From assembly GCA_900542835.1 (NCBI GenBank), contig UQPB01000007.1, positions 1-64,000 on the forward strand: a stretch of 64,000 nucleotides of DNA, in the 5' to 3' direction. Of this stretch, positions 34,007 to 42,482 are shown piece by piece (position 1 is the stretch's first letter; every line of letters begins with the position of its first letter). The notes under the pieces are model-generated. The model ran no database searches and was not told the DNA's origin. It saw only the letters and a list, made by a program, of their open reading frames with translations. This DNA is from an uncultured Pelosinus sp. Lineage in GTDB: Bacteria > Bacillota > Negativicutes > Sporomusales > Acetonemataceae. The translations under genes were made by a program, and so were the position numbers.

Positions 34007-35158
34007 TTATTTCAGTTCCGTAAACTGCCCGTCCTTAACCAGCAGGACATTGGCCTCCATCGCCGGATTGCGCTTGGCGTCAAAGGCAAAGGTGCCGGTT
34101 ACGCCATGAAAATCTTTTATTGCCGCCAAACTGTCCTTAAACTTCTTGCGGTCGCTGACCGTGCCGGCTTTCTCCAGCGCCTGAGCGATAATGTGCATTG
34201 CGTCATAGGCCTGAGCGGCAAACTGGTCCGGCTCTTTATTGTATTTAGCTTTATAGGCGGCAATAAACTGCTTAACCTTGGCATCGTCCTTGCCGGGGAA
34301 CCAGGGACTGGCGACGACAGAACCATCAGCGGCCTTGCCGGCGGCTTTAATCAATTGCGGCGAATTGAAGCCGTTATTACCGACAAACGGCACAGTCAGA
34401 CCAATCTCCCGCGCCTTCTTCAAAATCAGCGCCGCTTCCTGGTACAAGCCCGCCACCATGACCGCATCCGGCTTCAATGCGGCAATTTTCGTCAACTGAG
34501 CCGAATAATCCGTATCTTTGTCGGCAAAGGTTTCGATAGTAACAACCTCAAGGCCGTTGTCTTTGACAGATTGCTCAAATGTTTTGAAGCCGGAAACCGC
34601 GAAATCATTGTTATTCGAATACATAATAGCAACCCGTTTGAGACCGAACATCTCCTTAGCCTTTTTTACCGCATGAGGGATAGCCAGCGATTCCGGCAGT
34701 GAATTGCGGAAAATCGTATCCCCAATTTCAGTAATCCCCTCTGCCGTGATCGAGGTTCCCATTATCGGCACACCGGCCTGAACGGTAATCGGTCCCACGG
34801 CAAACATTTCACCACTCAGCGTCGGGCCGATGATGCCAACGACACTATCCTTATGAATCAGCTTGTTAGCCGCGTTGATCGCTTCATTCTTTTCCCCTTT
34901 TGAATCTTCAAAAATTAGTTCGATTTTTACCTTACCGGCAGCGTTGATTTCGTCACGCGCCAATTCAATGCCGTGGCGGATTGCTTCGCCATAGGCCGCG
35001 CCGCCGCCGGTCAGATACGAGATAACGCCGATTTTGGCCTGTGTCCCGGCTGCCGGAGCCTCATTGCCTGCCTTAGCGCCGCCGCAACCGGCAACAGTAA
35101 GCGCTAACAAAACAACCGCCGCGCCAATACCCGTTATTTTCCTCAAGCTTGTTTTCAT
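34007..35158 (-). CDS. livK: Branched-chain amino acid-binding lipoprotein LivK/LivJ
   Basis: A 383-aa substrate-binding protein. The lipoprotein signal peptide ends in the lipobox LTVAGCGG, so it is anchored to the outer face of the cytoplasmic membrane. The periplasmic-binding-protein type 1 fold follows, from IGVISYLTGGGAAYGEAIRHGIELA. GPTLSGEMFAVGP and QAYDAMHIIAQALEKA are also typical. ATG 35158 has AAAGGTGG upstream; in-frame GTG 35170 overlaps that site. First gene of the liv operon behind a leucine-type T-box leader. Confidence 0.94.
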   Translation of the reverse strand: MKTSLRKITGIGAAVVLLALTVAGCGGAKAGNEAPAAGTQAKIGVISYLTGGGAAYGEAIRHGIELARDEINAAGKVKIELIFEDSKGEKNEAINAANKLIHKDSVVGIIGPTLSGEMFAVGPITVQAGVPIMGTSITAEGITEIGDTIFRNSLPESLAIPHAVKKAKEMFGLKRVAIMYSNNNDFAVSGFKTFEQSVKDNGLEVVTIETFADKDTDYSAQLTKIAALKPDAVMVAGLYQEAALILKKAREIGLTVPFVGNNGFNSPQLIKAAGKAADGSVVASPWFPGKDDAKVKQFIAAYKAKYNKEPDQFAAQAYDAMHIIAQALEKAGTVSDRKKFKDSLAAIKDFHGVTGTFAFDAKRNPAMEANVLLVKDGQFTELK

Positions 35159-35231
35159 CGATACATCCACCTTTCATTTGCTTGCTGCATACTGCCCTGT
35201 CTCCCGAAGCCAACGCTTTAAAGTCCCCTAA

Positions 35232-35545
35232 AACTAAAATCGCCCCTACCAGCGCAATTTTGCGCTGGTAGGGGCGATGCTTCGCGGTACCACCCTACGT
35301 TGTACTCAATACTATCCGGCTGCGCCGGACTGCCGCGTAACAGGCGGCGGCCGCTTTCGTCTACTTCCGTACCGGGGCACGGGGATCAACCAAAGAGTTC
35401 CCGGGTGAGTTCGGCTATAATCACGCTCCGGCTCGCACCAGCCGCCGGCTCTCTGCAGCGCTTCCCTACAACCTTGATCCCGGTCATTACCGTTAGCAAT
35501 ATGACCTTGTATTTTGTATTTTTATCAATTATCCCAGCTGGCTTT
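35232..35545 (-). promoter_or_regulatory. T-box leader, probable leucine (CUC) specifier, of liv operon
   Basis: The leftward leader contains the T-box sequence AGGGTGGTACCGCG (35283-35296). A GGGATCAA/TTGATCCC base pairing closes stem I. The specifier-loop-like segment GAACTCACC places CUC (Leu) as the codon. A very strong terminator (CGCCCCTACCAGCGCA paired at 35241-35276, then a T-rich run) competes with the T-box antiterminator. Uncharged tRNA(Leu) should turn on livKHMGF. Confidence 0.88.
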
Positions 35546-35556
35546 AGTTTTGTCAA
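35528..35556 (-). promoter_or_regulatory. Promoter of liv operon
   Basis: Perfect TTGACA (35551-35556), 17-base spacer and GATAAT (35528-35533) on the minus strand, just upstream of T-box stem I. Confidence 0.8.
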
Positions 35557-35701
35557 TAGGGAGAGTGTAAACTTTTTTATTATCGCCAACCCATCCGGGC
35601 CATCAGTGTAAACAAACTGACTTGTTCTGTGGCTCCAGTTGCACCACTGTCGTAATTGGCCAACAATTTCAAAGATTTTTGATAAATTTTTGAAAAATCC
35701 C

Positions 35702-35730
35702 TTTACTATTTACCTAAAGCAGTGTATATT
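35702..35730 (+). promoter_or_regulatory. Promoter of zinc-ribbon protein gene
   Basis: TTTACT (35702-35707), 17-base spacer and TATATT (35725-35730). The leader of about 110 nt contains a small hairpin (CCTTCTC...GAAGG). Confidence 0.55.
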
Positions 35731-35846
35731 AGTAATTGCCCGTATGTCGGTAAACTAGTCATCTGTCCTTCTCATTCTCGAAGGGACCTTGATGAGTTAA
35801 TTCCAAGACTATTAGGGTAATCGATGATTCTGAGGAGGACTCAAAC

Positions 35847-36155
35847 ATGTCTCAAGACAAAAACCTAACTTGCCGCGATTGTGGCGCTGAATTCGTATTC
35901 ACCGCTGCAGAACAGGACTTCTACGCTGAAAAAGGCTTCACCAACGAGCCTGGCCGTTGCCCTGATTGCCGTCGTGCCCGTAAACAAGCCAACAATGGTG
36001 GTGGCTTTGGCGGTGGCCGTCAACAACGCGAAATGCATGAAGCTACCTGCGCAGCATGTGGCGTACAGACCCAGGTTCCGTTCCGTCCGAGCGGCGATCG
36101 TCCTGTATATTGCAGCGATTGCTTCCGTCAAAATGGCGGCGGCCGTCGTTATTAA
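35847..36155 (+). CDS. Zinc-ribbon domain protein, 102 aa
   Basis: A small soluble protein with two CxxC-type zinc-binding units. The first is CRDCGAEFVFTAAEQDFYAEKGF...RCPDCRRARK, the second CAACGVQTQVPFRPSGDRPVYCSDC. A Gly-rich linker lies between, and the tail GGGRRY is basic. This family (zinc-ribbon proteins starting 'DKxLxCxDCGxEFxFTxxEQ') is common in Negativicutes and other Firmicutes and may bind nucleic acid; no member's function is known to me. Codon use is highly regular, and it has a strong site (GAGGAGG), a long leader and a strong terminator, suggesting high expression. Confidence 0.85.
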   Translation: MSQDKNLTCRDCGAEFVFTAAEQDFYAEKGFTNEPGRCPDCRRARKQANNGGGFGGGRQQREMHEATCAACGVQTQVPFRPSGDRPVYCSDCFRQNGGGRRY

Positions 36156-36165
36156 TTAGCCGATC

Positions 36166-36197
36166 AAGCCCTCTGTCAAATGACAGAGGGCTTTTTT
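36166..36197 (+). terminator. Intrinsic terminator of zinc-ribbon gene
   Basis: AAGCCCTCTGTCA pairs with TGACAGAGGGCTT (36166-36193) followed by TTTT. Confidence 0.9.
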
Positions 36198-36221
36198 AAT
36201 TATATGCGCTTACCCCGCAGG

Positions 36222-36263
36222 CATGAAAAAACAGCTGCCGGTATTCGCAGCTGCTTTTTCATG
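36222..36263 (-). terminator. Hairpin terminator, probably for the FAD oxidase gene
   Basis: CAGCTGC pairs with GCAGCTG inside the larger GCATGAAAAA/TTTTTCATGC repeat, giving T-runs in both directions. Confidence 0.65.
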
Positions 36264-36283
36264 CCTGACGCAGTTTCCCGCTT

Positions 36284-37687
36284 TTACTCTACATCGAATA
36301 TTTTACCCGGATTTAGAATCAGATTTGGGTCCAGCGCCTTTTTAATGGCCCTCATCATATTCAATTCAGCTGCCGGGGTAAATTCCTGCATCAGTTGTTT
36401 GCGCTTATAGCCGATGCCGTGCTCGCCGGAAAGCTTGCCGCCAAGACGATAGACAGCCGTATACAGTTCTTTTTGCATAGCGTCGATTTTTTGATCCCAG
36501 GCCTCATCCGGCATGCTGCCTTTGAGAATATTCAGATGAACATTACCGTCGCCGGCATGGCTGGCAGTCCGCGCAACCAATTGATACTTGTCGCTGAGCA
36601 GGGCAATCTCCCTCATCAACTCCGGTATTTGATCAACCGGAACGACAATGTCCTCTTTGGCCATGACCAGGCTTTCATGCCGGACAGCTTCGGCAAAGGC
36701 CTTGCGGGCCCGCCAGATTTTCTGAGGATCGGCGACCAGCACGCTCAGCGCGCCGTTATCTGTGCACAGCTCGTCAAGCAGTACGCTTTTATCATCCAGC
36801 AGGTCCTCGGTGTCCGCTTCCACCTGCAGGATGATATAGTGGCCGTTGTCGCTGTGGGGCAGTTTTTCATTCAAAAAGTTCTCTACGCTTTTAATTGTCA
36901 CATTATCCATGAACTCAACGCAAGTCGGCGTCACGCCGGCCTTAATTACTTTGCCGACAATGCCAACAGCGGAATCGATATCGGGAAATATGGCCAGCAG
37001 ATCGACCACATGACTGGGCAGAGGCATCAGCTTCAGCGTGATGCGGGTAATAATCCCCAGCGTTCCCTCTGATCCGATTACAAGCTGTTCCAGGCTGTAG
37101 CCAGTCGTATTTTTGGCCAGGCGTCCGCCAAGCTCAACAATTTCACCGGTCGGCGTTACTACTTGCATGCCGTATACCTGATGTCTTGTTGTTCCGTATT
37201 TTACCGCCTTGTTGCCGCCGGCATTTGTCGCTACATTGCCGCCAATGAAGCAGCTGTCGCCGCTGCAGGGATCACCGGCGTAGAACAGCCCCTGCTCCTT
37301 GGCCGCCTTTTGTACATCGTCTGTCCTAACGCCGGGTTCAACCACCATGAATAAACTTTCGGTATTAATTTCCAGTACCCGATTCATACGCTCCAGGCTG
37401 ACAACAATACCGCCGGTAAGCGGTACGGCGCCACAGGCAAGTCCGGTCCCGGCTCCCCGCGGCACAACCGGAATCAATTCGCGGTTAGCCAGCTTCAGGA
37501 TCGCTGCCACCTGTTCTGCCGAATCCGGCAGCACGACCGCTTCCGGCAGATGGTGATAACGGCTGTCAGTCACCTCATCATGTGCATACGGTTCCATTTT
37601 CTCCGCATCAGTGAGAACATAACGTTCGCCGGCAATTTGCCTGAGTTCGGCGAGGATGGCATCTGTAACCGAATGATAGTGTTGCAT
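36284..37687 (-). CDS. glcD: FAD-linked 2-hydroxyacid oxidase/dehydrogenase, GlcD-like
   Basis: A 467-aa flavoprotein of the vanillyl-alcohol-oxidase superfamily. The FAD-binding segment includes VVPRGAGTGLACGAVPLTGGIVVSLERMNRV and the pyrophosphate-binding PCSGDSCFIGGNVATNAGGNKAVKYG. The substrate domain ends with ASHAGDGNVHLNI and GGKLSGEHGIGYKR. These are hallmarks of D-lactate/glycolate oxidases (GlcD, D-LDH). No glcE/glcF or Etf genes adjoin, so the electron acceptor is unknown. ATG 37687 has GGAGG; TTG 37693 is too close. Lies 21 bases after the DASS carrier, which may import its 2-hydroxyacid. Confidence 0.92.
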   Translation of the reverse strand: MQHYHSVTDAILAELRQIAGERYVLTDAEKMEPYAHDEVTDSRYHHLPEAVVLPDSAEQVAAILKLANRELIPVVPRGAGTGLACGAVPLTGGIVVSLERMNRVLEINTESLFMVVEPGVRTDDVQKAAKEQGLFYAGDPCSGDSCFIGGNVATNAGGNKAVKYGTTRHQVYGMQVVTPTGEIVELGGRLAKNTTGYSLEQLVIGSEGTLGIITRITLKLMPLPSHVVDLLAIFPDIDSAVGIVGKVIKAGVTPTCVEFMDNVTIKSVENFLNEKLPHSDNGHYIILQVEADTEDLLDDKSVLLDELCTDNGALSVLVADPQKIWRARKAFAEAVRHESLVMAKEDIVVPVDQIPELMREIALLSDKYQLVARTASHAGDGNVHLNILKGSMPDEAWDQKIDAMQKELYTAVYRLGGKLSGEHGIGYKRKQLMQEFTPAAELNMMRAIKKALDPNLILNPGKIFDVE

Positions 37688-37708
37688 AATCAACCTCCAA
37701 ATAGTCGT

Positions 37709-39112
37709 TTATTTAACAAGTCCCAGCCAATTCCAATAGGTCAATACCACAATACTCATGAAAACAGCCGCAAACAGACTCATTACCGCACCGGTCTTCA
37801 TCAGTTCGCCGGCGGTAATGTGACCGGTTCCCATGGCAACAGCATTAGGCATATTGCTGACTGGCAGCAGATATTGGTGCTGCATATTCATCCCCAGTAT
37901 CAGGGCGAAAATCATTGGATCGGCGTTAATCGCCGCCGCGTGGGCAATAATAATCGGAGTGAGGGCTGTCGTCTTCGGACCGCCGCCAGTAAAAAAGATC
38001 TGCAGGGCCGTCACAATCCAAATTAAAAGAATCATTTGCAGCGAATGCGACATACCGGCAATCGGAGCCAGCAATGTGCCTGCGATCCATTTCGCCGCGC
38101 CCGAGCCGGCCAGCGCCGCTCCCATTGACAGACCGGCTCCATAGAGAATAAACACATTCCAGGGGACTTTGGCCGAGGCTTCCTTCCAATTCATAATCCC
38201 CTTGCCGGGCCACATCAGCAAAATGATTGACAGCATGCCGACAATAACGACATTAATTTTATGCATGGCATCCGTCGCCCACAACAGCAAGGTTAAGACA
38301 AATACGATCAGGGTGTATACTTCCCCGCGGCTCAAACGCCCCAGCGCCGCCAATTCCCGCTGAATATACACATGTCCCTGGCCCAGATTCTTGATTTCCG
38401 GCGGCCACATGGCACGCAGCAGATAAACAGATAAAAACGCCATCAGGAAGGCTGGCGGACCGCCGATGCGGAACCATTCCGACCACGAAATCGTCTTGTT
38501 GGTGGCAGCCTCGATAAGACCAACCGTAATCGGGTTGCCTACATGTGCCGTTAAAACACCGATACTCATCATCGTACCGCTCATGGCGACAATGAAGATC
38601 AACGCCTTGACAATATTGGACTGCCCTTGTTTGGCGTTAAACGCCTGGCCGATTCCCAATATAATCGGCAGCATCAACAGCGTCCGCGCTGTAATTGAGG
38701 GAACCAGAAAGCTTAGCACCGCCATTACGCCGGCAACGGCCAGATAGACTTTATCCGCCGAGCCGCCGGCCAGGTTGACGACCAGCAGTGCGATCCGTTT
38801 CGACAATCCCGACTTTTCCATACAGCCTGCCATAATAAAGCCAATGACAATCAGCCACAACGAGGTGTTGGCATAGCCGCCGAAGGCTCCCGCCACCGTA
38901 GTCGCATTCAAAGCCGCCAGCAAAAAAACGATGAGCAGTCCGCTGAGCGCATCATCAATAGCCTGTGTTACCCACACGACAATGGCAAACACGGCTACTG
39001 CCAGAGACGCCTTGCCGGCGGCCTTTAACCCCGCCACCTCCGGCGTCAGCCAGTTAATGGCCGCCAGGCAGGCGAACGCCACCAGCAATTGCGCCCATTT
39101 TTTCATGGTCAT
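37709..39112 (-). CDS. DASS/SLC13-family anion transporter
   Basis: A 467-aa carrier with about 11-12 hydrophobic helices. It shows the family features ANTSLWLIVIGFIMAGCMEKSGLSKRIALLVV and a helix-hairpin region VPSITARTLLMLPIILGIGQAF. The substrate/Na+ sites fit GTMMSIGVLTAHVGNPITVGLIE and GGGPKTTALTPIIIAHA. Relatives carry C4-dicarboxylates, citrate, sulfate or other anions with sodium or by exchange. ATG 39112 follows GAAGGAGGG. Co-directional with and just upstream of the GlcD-like oxidase, which suggests uptake of glycolate, lactate, tartrate or similar. Confidence 0.88.
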   Translation of the reverse strand: MTMKKWAQLLVAFACLAAINWLTPEVAGLKAAGKASLAVAVFAIVVWVTQAIDDALSGLLIVFLLAALNATTVAGAFGGYANTSLWLIVIGFIMAGCMEKSGLSKRIALLVVNLAGGSADKVYLAVAGVMAVLSFLVPSITARTLLMLPIILGIGQAFNAKQGQSNIVKALIFIVAMSGTMMSIGVLTAHVGNPITVGLIEAATNKTISWSEWFRIGGPPAFLMAFLSVYLLRAMWPPEIKNLGQGHVYIQRELAALGRLSRGEVYTLIVFVLTLLLWATDAMHKINVVIVGMLSIILLMWPGKGIMNWKEASAKVPWNVFILYGAGLSMGAALAGSGAAKWIAGTLLAPIAGMSHSLQMILLIWIVTALQIFFTGGGPKTTALTPIIIAHAAAINADPMIFALILGMNMQHQYLLPVSNMPNAVAMGTGHITAGELMKTGAVMSLFAAVFMSIVVLTYWNWLGLVK

Positions 39113-39334
39113 ACGCTTCCCTCCTTCTAGTTTATGGTTACCAGATCGCCTATAGCCAGTATAATTATGACATAGATTCAGTAAAAATTCATGCACTTTT
39201 TTTGGCAATAAATGTGAATGAAATCACATGCAGACGCCGGCTGCGGCCGGACAGTCCGCTACATTCCGCTACGGCAGAGGAGTTTAGCCGGCAACTGCGA
39301 ATATCTTTTATAGCAACAGTAAAAGGAGAACGCT

Positions 39335-40096
39335 ATGAGCAGCACGCATCTCTATTTCAACTCAGTCATCGGCAGTCAGAAGCCGGAAAATATTATCAAC
39401 CACAGTACAGCCTGCCCTTTTTGTGACCGCGGCGCGCTGACCGGCATTCTGGATCAGGACGGCGACATTGTCCTGCTTAAAAATAAATATCCGGTATTGG
39501 AAGAAGCTGTGCAAACCGTACTGATTGAGACCGCTGACTGTAACGGGGAACTTTCGCGATACCCCAAACAGCACTTGTACCGTGTCATCCGGTTCGGCAT
39601 CCGCCACTGGCTCGAAATGGAGCGGAACCCCGACTTCGCCTCCGTTCTCTTTTATAAAAACCATGGCCCGTTTTCCGGCGGCACGATCCGCCATCCGCAC
39701 ATGCAGATCGTCGGTCTGCGTCAAATTAATTACCGGCCGCAAATTAAGCCGGAATACTTCATTGGCGAGACAATTGACAGGCGGCGGGATGTTTGCCTGA
39801 ATTTGTCGACGCAGCCGCGCATCGGTTTTTTCGAATTCAATATCAGCGGCAAAACACTTGAGCAGTTGGAGCAAACGGCGGATTATATCCAAACAGTTGC
39901 GCACTACATCCTGAATCACTTTCACCGTCACTGCCAAAGCTACAATTTGTTCTTTTACCAGCTTGAGGGTCAGGTAATCGCTAAACTAACGCCTCGCTTT
40001 GTCACCTCGCCTCTGTTTATCGGCTATGGCATTCCACAGCTTCCCAGCCGTTTTTTCGATGTGATCAGCGAAATGCGCTCGCTTTACTTTCAGTAG
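39335..40096 (+). CDS. DUF4931 protein, GalT/HIT-like nucleotidyl transferase fold
   Basis: A 253-aa protein with a CPFC zinc knuckle near residue 28 and, at about residue 123, the HIT-like motif IRHPHMQIVGL. Galactose-1-phosphate uridylyltransferases use this motif with the second histidine nucleophilic. Similar to DUF4931 proteins of Firmicutes. Full GalT substrate residues cannot be confirmed, so a specific sugar is not assigned. AAAAGGAG precedes the ATG; monocistronic. Confidence 0.8.
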   Translation: MSSTHLYFNSVIGSQKPENIINHSTACPFCDRGALTGILDQDGDIVLLKNKYPVLEEAVQTVLIETADCNGELSRYPKQHLYRVIRFGIRHWLEMERNPDFASVLFYKNHGPFSGGTIRHPHMQIVGLRQINYRPQIKPEYFIGETIDRRRDVCLNLSTQPRIGFFEFNISGKTLEQLEQTADYIQTVAHYILNHFHRHCQSYNLFFYQLEGQVIAKLTPRFVTSPLFIGYGIPQLPSRFFDVISEMRSLYFQ

Positions 40097-40138
40097 TCCC
40101 CGGCAGGCGGTCGCGTCTCTATTTCTTTTATTTTCCAC

Positions 40139-40167
40139 TTGTGTTACTGTGGAAAATGTGCTATGCT
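40139..40167 (+). promoter_or_regulatory. Promoter of structured RNA
   Basis: TTGTGT (40139-40144), 17-base spacer and TATGCT (40162-40167) with an extended -10 TGC before it. Confidence 0.55.
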
Positions 40168-40171
40168 TCAA

Positions 40172-40486
40172 GTAAGCACAATCCTACTTGCTCAGGTTCT
40201 CGCGGACATCAACTCATCGGAAGCGTTTTCGATCGGTTAACTTCCCTTCAACCTGTATGTTTAGGTAGTGTGTTTTTTTTACCGGTTCCCCTTATCCGGT
40301 TGATTCGTCCCATTGACAAGAATCCCCTACTAGGTTAGATCATGCGTATCCCGACAACTAACTCCATGTAAAGGCTGGTTTCGATTCCATTTGATCAGTT
40401 ACTTTATCGGTTTTACGAACAGCGAAAACCGCGAGTGGTAGGATGGGTGCTTATAAGTAAGAGAGAAGGCTACGCCTTCTCTCTTT
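40172..40486 (+). ncRNA. Candidate structured noncoding RNA of about 310 nt
   Basis: The 400-base gap contains no gene. It has a promoter at its left end and an intrinsic terminator (GAGAGAAGGC-TAC-GCCTTCTCTC, T-rich) at 40461-40486. The ends pair through three consecutive perfect helices: TAAGCAC 40173-40179 with GTGCTTA 40447-40453; ATCCTAC 40181-40187 with GTAGGAT 40438-40444; CTCGCGG 40199-40205 with CCGCGAG 40429-40435. Internal hairpins include GGAAG/CTTCC (40219-40245), ACCGG/CCGGT (40281-40300) and CGGTTTT/AAAACCG (40408-40431). No RNase P, tmRNA, SRP or 6S hallmark was recognised. Confidence 0.6.
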
Positions 40487-40519
40487 GTTGTCATAATCGT
40501 TTTCTTGGAGGCGATCATT

Positions 40520-41728
40520 ATGCGAACGGCTGTCTCGTGGCTGGGGGGACTGGCACTGGCTATGGCTGGAGCTTATCTGGCCTGCACCCTTTTTCCCGCT
40601 CCGCCACGGCCAGAACTGCTGGCTTATTTTACCCCCGGGCAAATTGCGGACGGCCGCGCCTATAGTCAGCCGCTGCGGATCGCTTTTATCCTCGGCACCG
40701 GCCTGCAATGCGGCCTGCTGGTCTGGTTAACGGCCGGCCAGCGCGACCAGGCGCTGTCGCGCTGGGCGCTAAAGGCTGCCGGCGGCAGGCCGACCGCCGC
40801 CTCCCTGCTACTGCTGCTGCTGCTCCTGCTCGCCCTGCAGCTAATTAGCCTGCCGTTAGATTTTTTCAGCGGCTTTCTTTGGCAGCGTCAATGGGGCTTT
40901 GCCACCGGCGGCGCCGGCGCCTGGCTGCTTGATCATCTGAAAAGCGAGACAATCATACTGCTGCCGGCGCTGGCAGGCGCGGCCCTGCTGCTGACGCTCA
41001 TGCGGCGCCTGCCCCGGCTCTGGTGGCTGGCGGCGGCTGCACTGCTGTCAGTATGGATTATGGCCGCCTCCTACTTATGGCCGGTATATATCTCGCCTCT
41101 GTTTAATCGCTTTACGCCTGTCAGCGACCCGGCCGTGACGGAAATGACAACCCGTCTGGCGGACAGGGCCGGCCTGCCTGTCAAAGAGGTGTTGATGATG
41201 GACGCAAGCCGGCGAACCAGCCGGGCTAACGCCTATTTTGCCGGTATCGGCGACACGCGCCAAATTGTACTCTATGATAACCTGCTGCATAATTATTCAG
41301 TCACAGAAATAGAGGCTGTCGTAGCCCACGAACTGGCACACTGGCGGCAAAACCATATTATCAAAGGCGTGCTTTGGGGAATTGCCGGTAATATTATCGC
41401 CTGGGGCTTCATTTTTCTGCTGCTGCGCCCCCTTTGCAGCAGACGCCGGCAGCCTCCGCCTCAGCTCTGGCTGTTCATGCTGCTTTTTATCTATTTAGGC
41501 TCGTTTATTACCCTGCCTGTCCAGAACCTGATCTCGCGGCACATGGAACGGGAAGCGGATGCGATCGGCGTGATGCTTACCGGCGATCCGGCGGCAGCAA
41601 TCCGGCTGCAAATCAGTCTGGCTGTCAAGAATCGTTCCGATGTCTATCCGCCCGCCTATATCCGTCTATTTGGCAGCCACCCCTCCGCCTATGAACGAAT
41701 TATGGCGCTCAGGCCAATGGCGCAGTGA
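40520..41728 (+). CDS. M48-family (Ste24/HtpX-like) membrane metallopeptidase
   Basis: A 402-aa integral membrane zinc protease. The motif HELAHW (VVAHELAHWRQNHIIKG) provides the catalytic glutamate and two zinc histidines; the third ligand is in READAIG. The order is a long N-terminal membrane region, an ISPLFNRFTPVSDPAVTEM loop, RTSRANAYFAGIGDTRQIVLYD and the catalytic core. This follows the CAAX-protease (Ste24) layout rather than the shorter HtpX. ATG 40520 with GGAGG nine bases upstream. Convergent with the PAP2 gene. Confidence 0.92.
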   Translation: MRTAVSWLGGLALAMAGAYLACTLFPAPPRPELLAYFTPGQIADGRAYSQPLRIAFILGTGLQCGLLVWLTAGQRDQALSRWALKAAGGRPTAASLLLLLLLLLALQLISLPLDFFSGFLWQRQWGFATGGAGAWLLDHLKSETIILLPALAGAALLLTLMRRLPRLWWLAAAALLSVWIMAASYLWPVYISPLFNRFTPVSDPAVTEMTTRLADRAGLPVKEVLMMDASRRTSRANAYFAGIGDTRQIVLYDNLLHNYSVTEIEAVVAHELAHWRQNHIIKGVLWGIAGNIIAWGFIFLLLRPLCSRRRQPPPQLWLFMLLFIYLGSFITLPVQNLISRHMEREADAIGVMLTGDPAAAIRLQISLAVKNRSDVYPPAYIRLFGSHPSAYERIMALRPMAQ

Positions 41729-41730
41729 AT

Positions 41731-42408
41731 TCAGCGGCCTGAGCGGTATTCACGCCAGTGCAGCCAGGACATGCAGCAGCTGAGCCAGGTGCCGCCGGCG
41801 ACAAAACCGGCCAGAACATCGGTGGGATAATGCACGCCCAGATAAATGCGGCTGACTCCGATCAGAGCCACCACCGCGCCAACCAGTAAGAAGACCATGC
41901 CGCGTTGGCGGAAGGAAGAAAAGCGGCGGCTGAGCAGATAGGCTAGGAAGCCGTATACACAAAGCGATACCATCGAATGCCCGCTGGGAAAGCTGTAGCC
42001 CGATACTTCAATTACCGCAATCTCCGGCCGCGACCGGGCGAACAGCACCTTCAGCATTTGATTCAAAACTCCCGCTCCGGTCAGGCATACAAACAGGGCC
42101 GCAGCTTCTCCCCGCCAATCGCGGATTACAAAAATCGCCATCATCGTCACCGTCAGCAGCAGCAGTGCTTTTCCTGATCCCAGCCAGGTAAATGCCAGCA
42201 TCACCGAATCCAGTGTCTGTCCGGCGGGAAAACGGATAATAGCAGTTACGGCAGCGTCAAAATCCTGCAGGTCATTTTCATACAGGGTTTCCGCCGCCAG
42301 CTCGCTGAACAGGGCCAGAAACATTGCACTGACGGCCAAGCCAAAGCCAACGGTTAAATAGGGATGTCGCCGCAGTCCGGCTAAATAATCTATAATCGTT
42401 TTTTTCAT
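41731..42408 (-). CDS. PAP2-family membrane phosphatase
   Basis: A 225-aa membrane lipid phosphatase with the three-part active site: KVLFARSRP (motif 1), PSGHS (motif 2), SRIYLGVHYPTD (motif 3). There are five or six helices. The length fits undecaprenyl-diphosphate or phosphatidylglycerophosphate phosphatases (PgpB/YodM-like). ATG 42408 has GGAGG upstream (TTCTGGCATGC spacer). A terminator hairpin lies just upstream. Confidence 0.92.
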   Translation of the reverse strand: MKKTIIDYLAGLRRHPYLTVGFGLAVSAMFLALFSELAAETLYENDLQDFDAAVTAIIRFPAGQTLDSVMLAFTWLGSGKALLLLTVTMMAIFVIRDWRGEAAALFVCLTGAGVLNQMLKVLFARSRPEIAVIEVSGYSFPSGHSMVSLCVYGFLAYLLSRRFSSFRQRGMVFLLVGAVVALIGVSRIYLGVHYPTDVLAGFVAGGTWLSCCMSWLHWREYRSGR

Positions 42409-42440
42409 GCATGCCAGAACCTCCATTTCTATTAGTATAA

Positions 42441-42481
42441 CATAACACCCCCTTTTGCGCATTGCGCAAGGGGGTGTTATG
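42441..42481 (-). terminator. Long hairpin, terminator after the methyltransferase gene
   Basis: CATAACACCCCCTT pairs with AAGGGGGTGTTATG around a GCGCATTGCGC tip (42441-42481), placed right after the leftward methyltransferase gene. Confidence 0.7.
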
Positions 42482-42482
42482 T

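Noticed and set aside
40139..40490. Riboswitch or T-box for the M48 peptidase gene
   Set aside because: A GTGGTAGG stretch superficially recalls a T-box, but GGGTGGTACCGCG and stem I features are absent; the end-to-end pairing suits a stand-alone RNA better.
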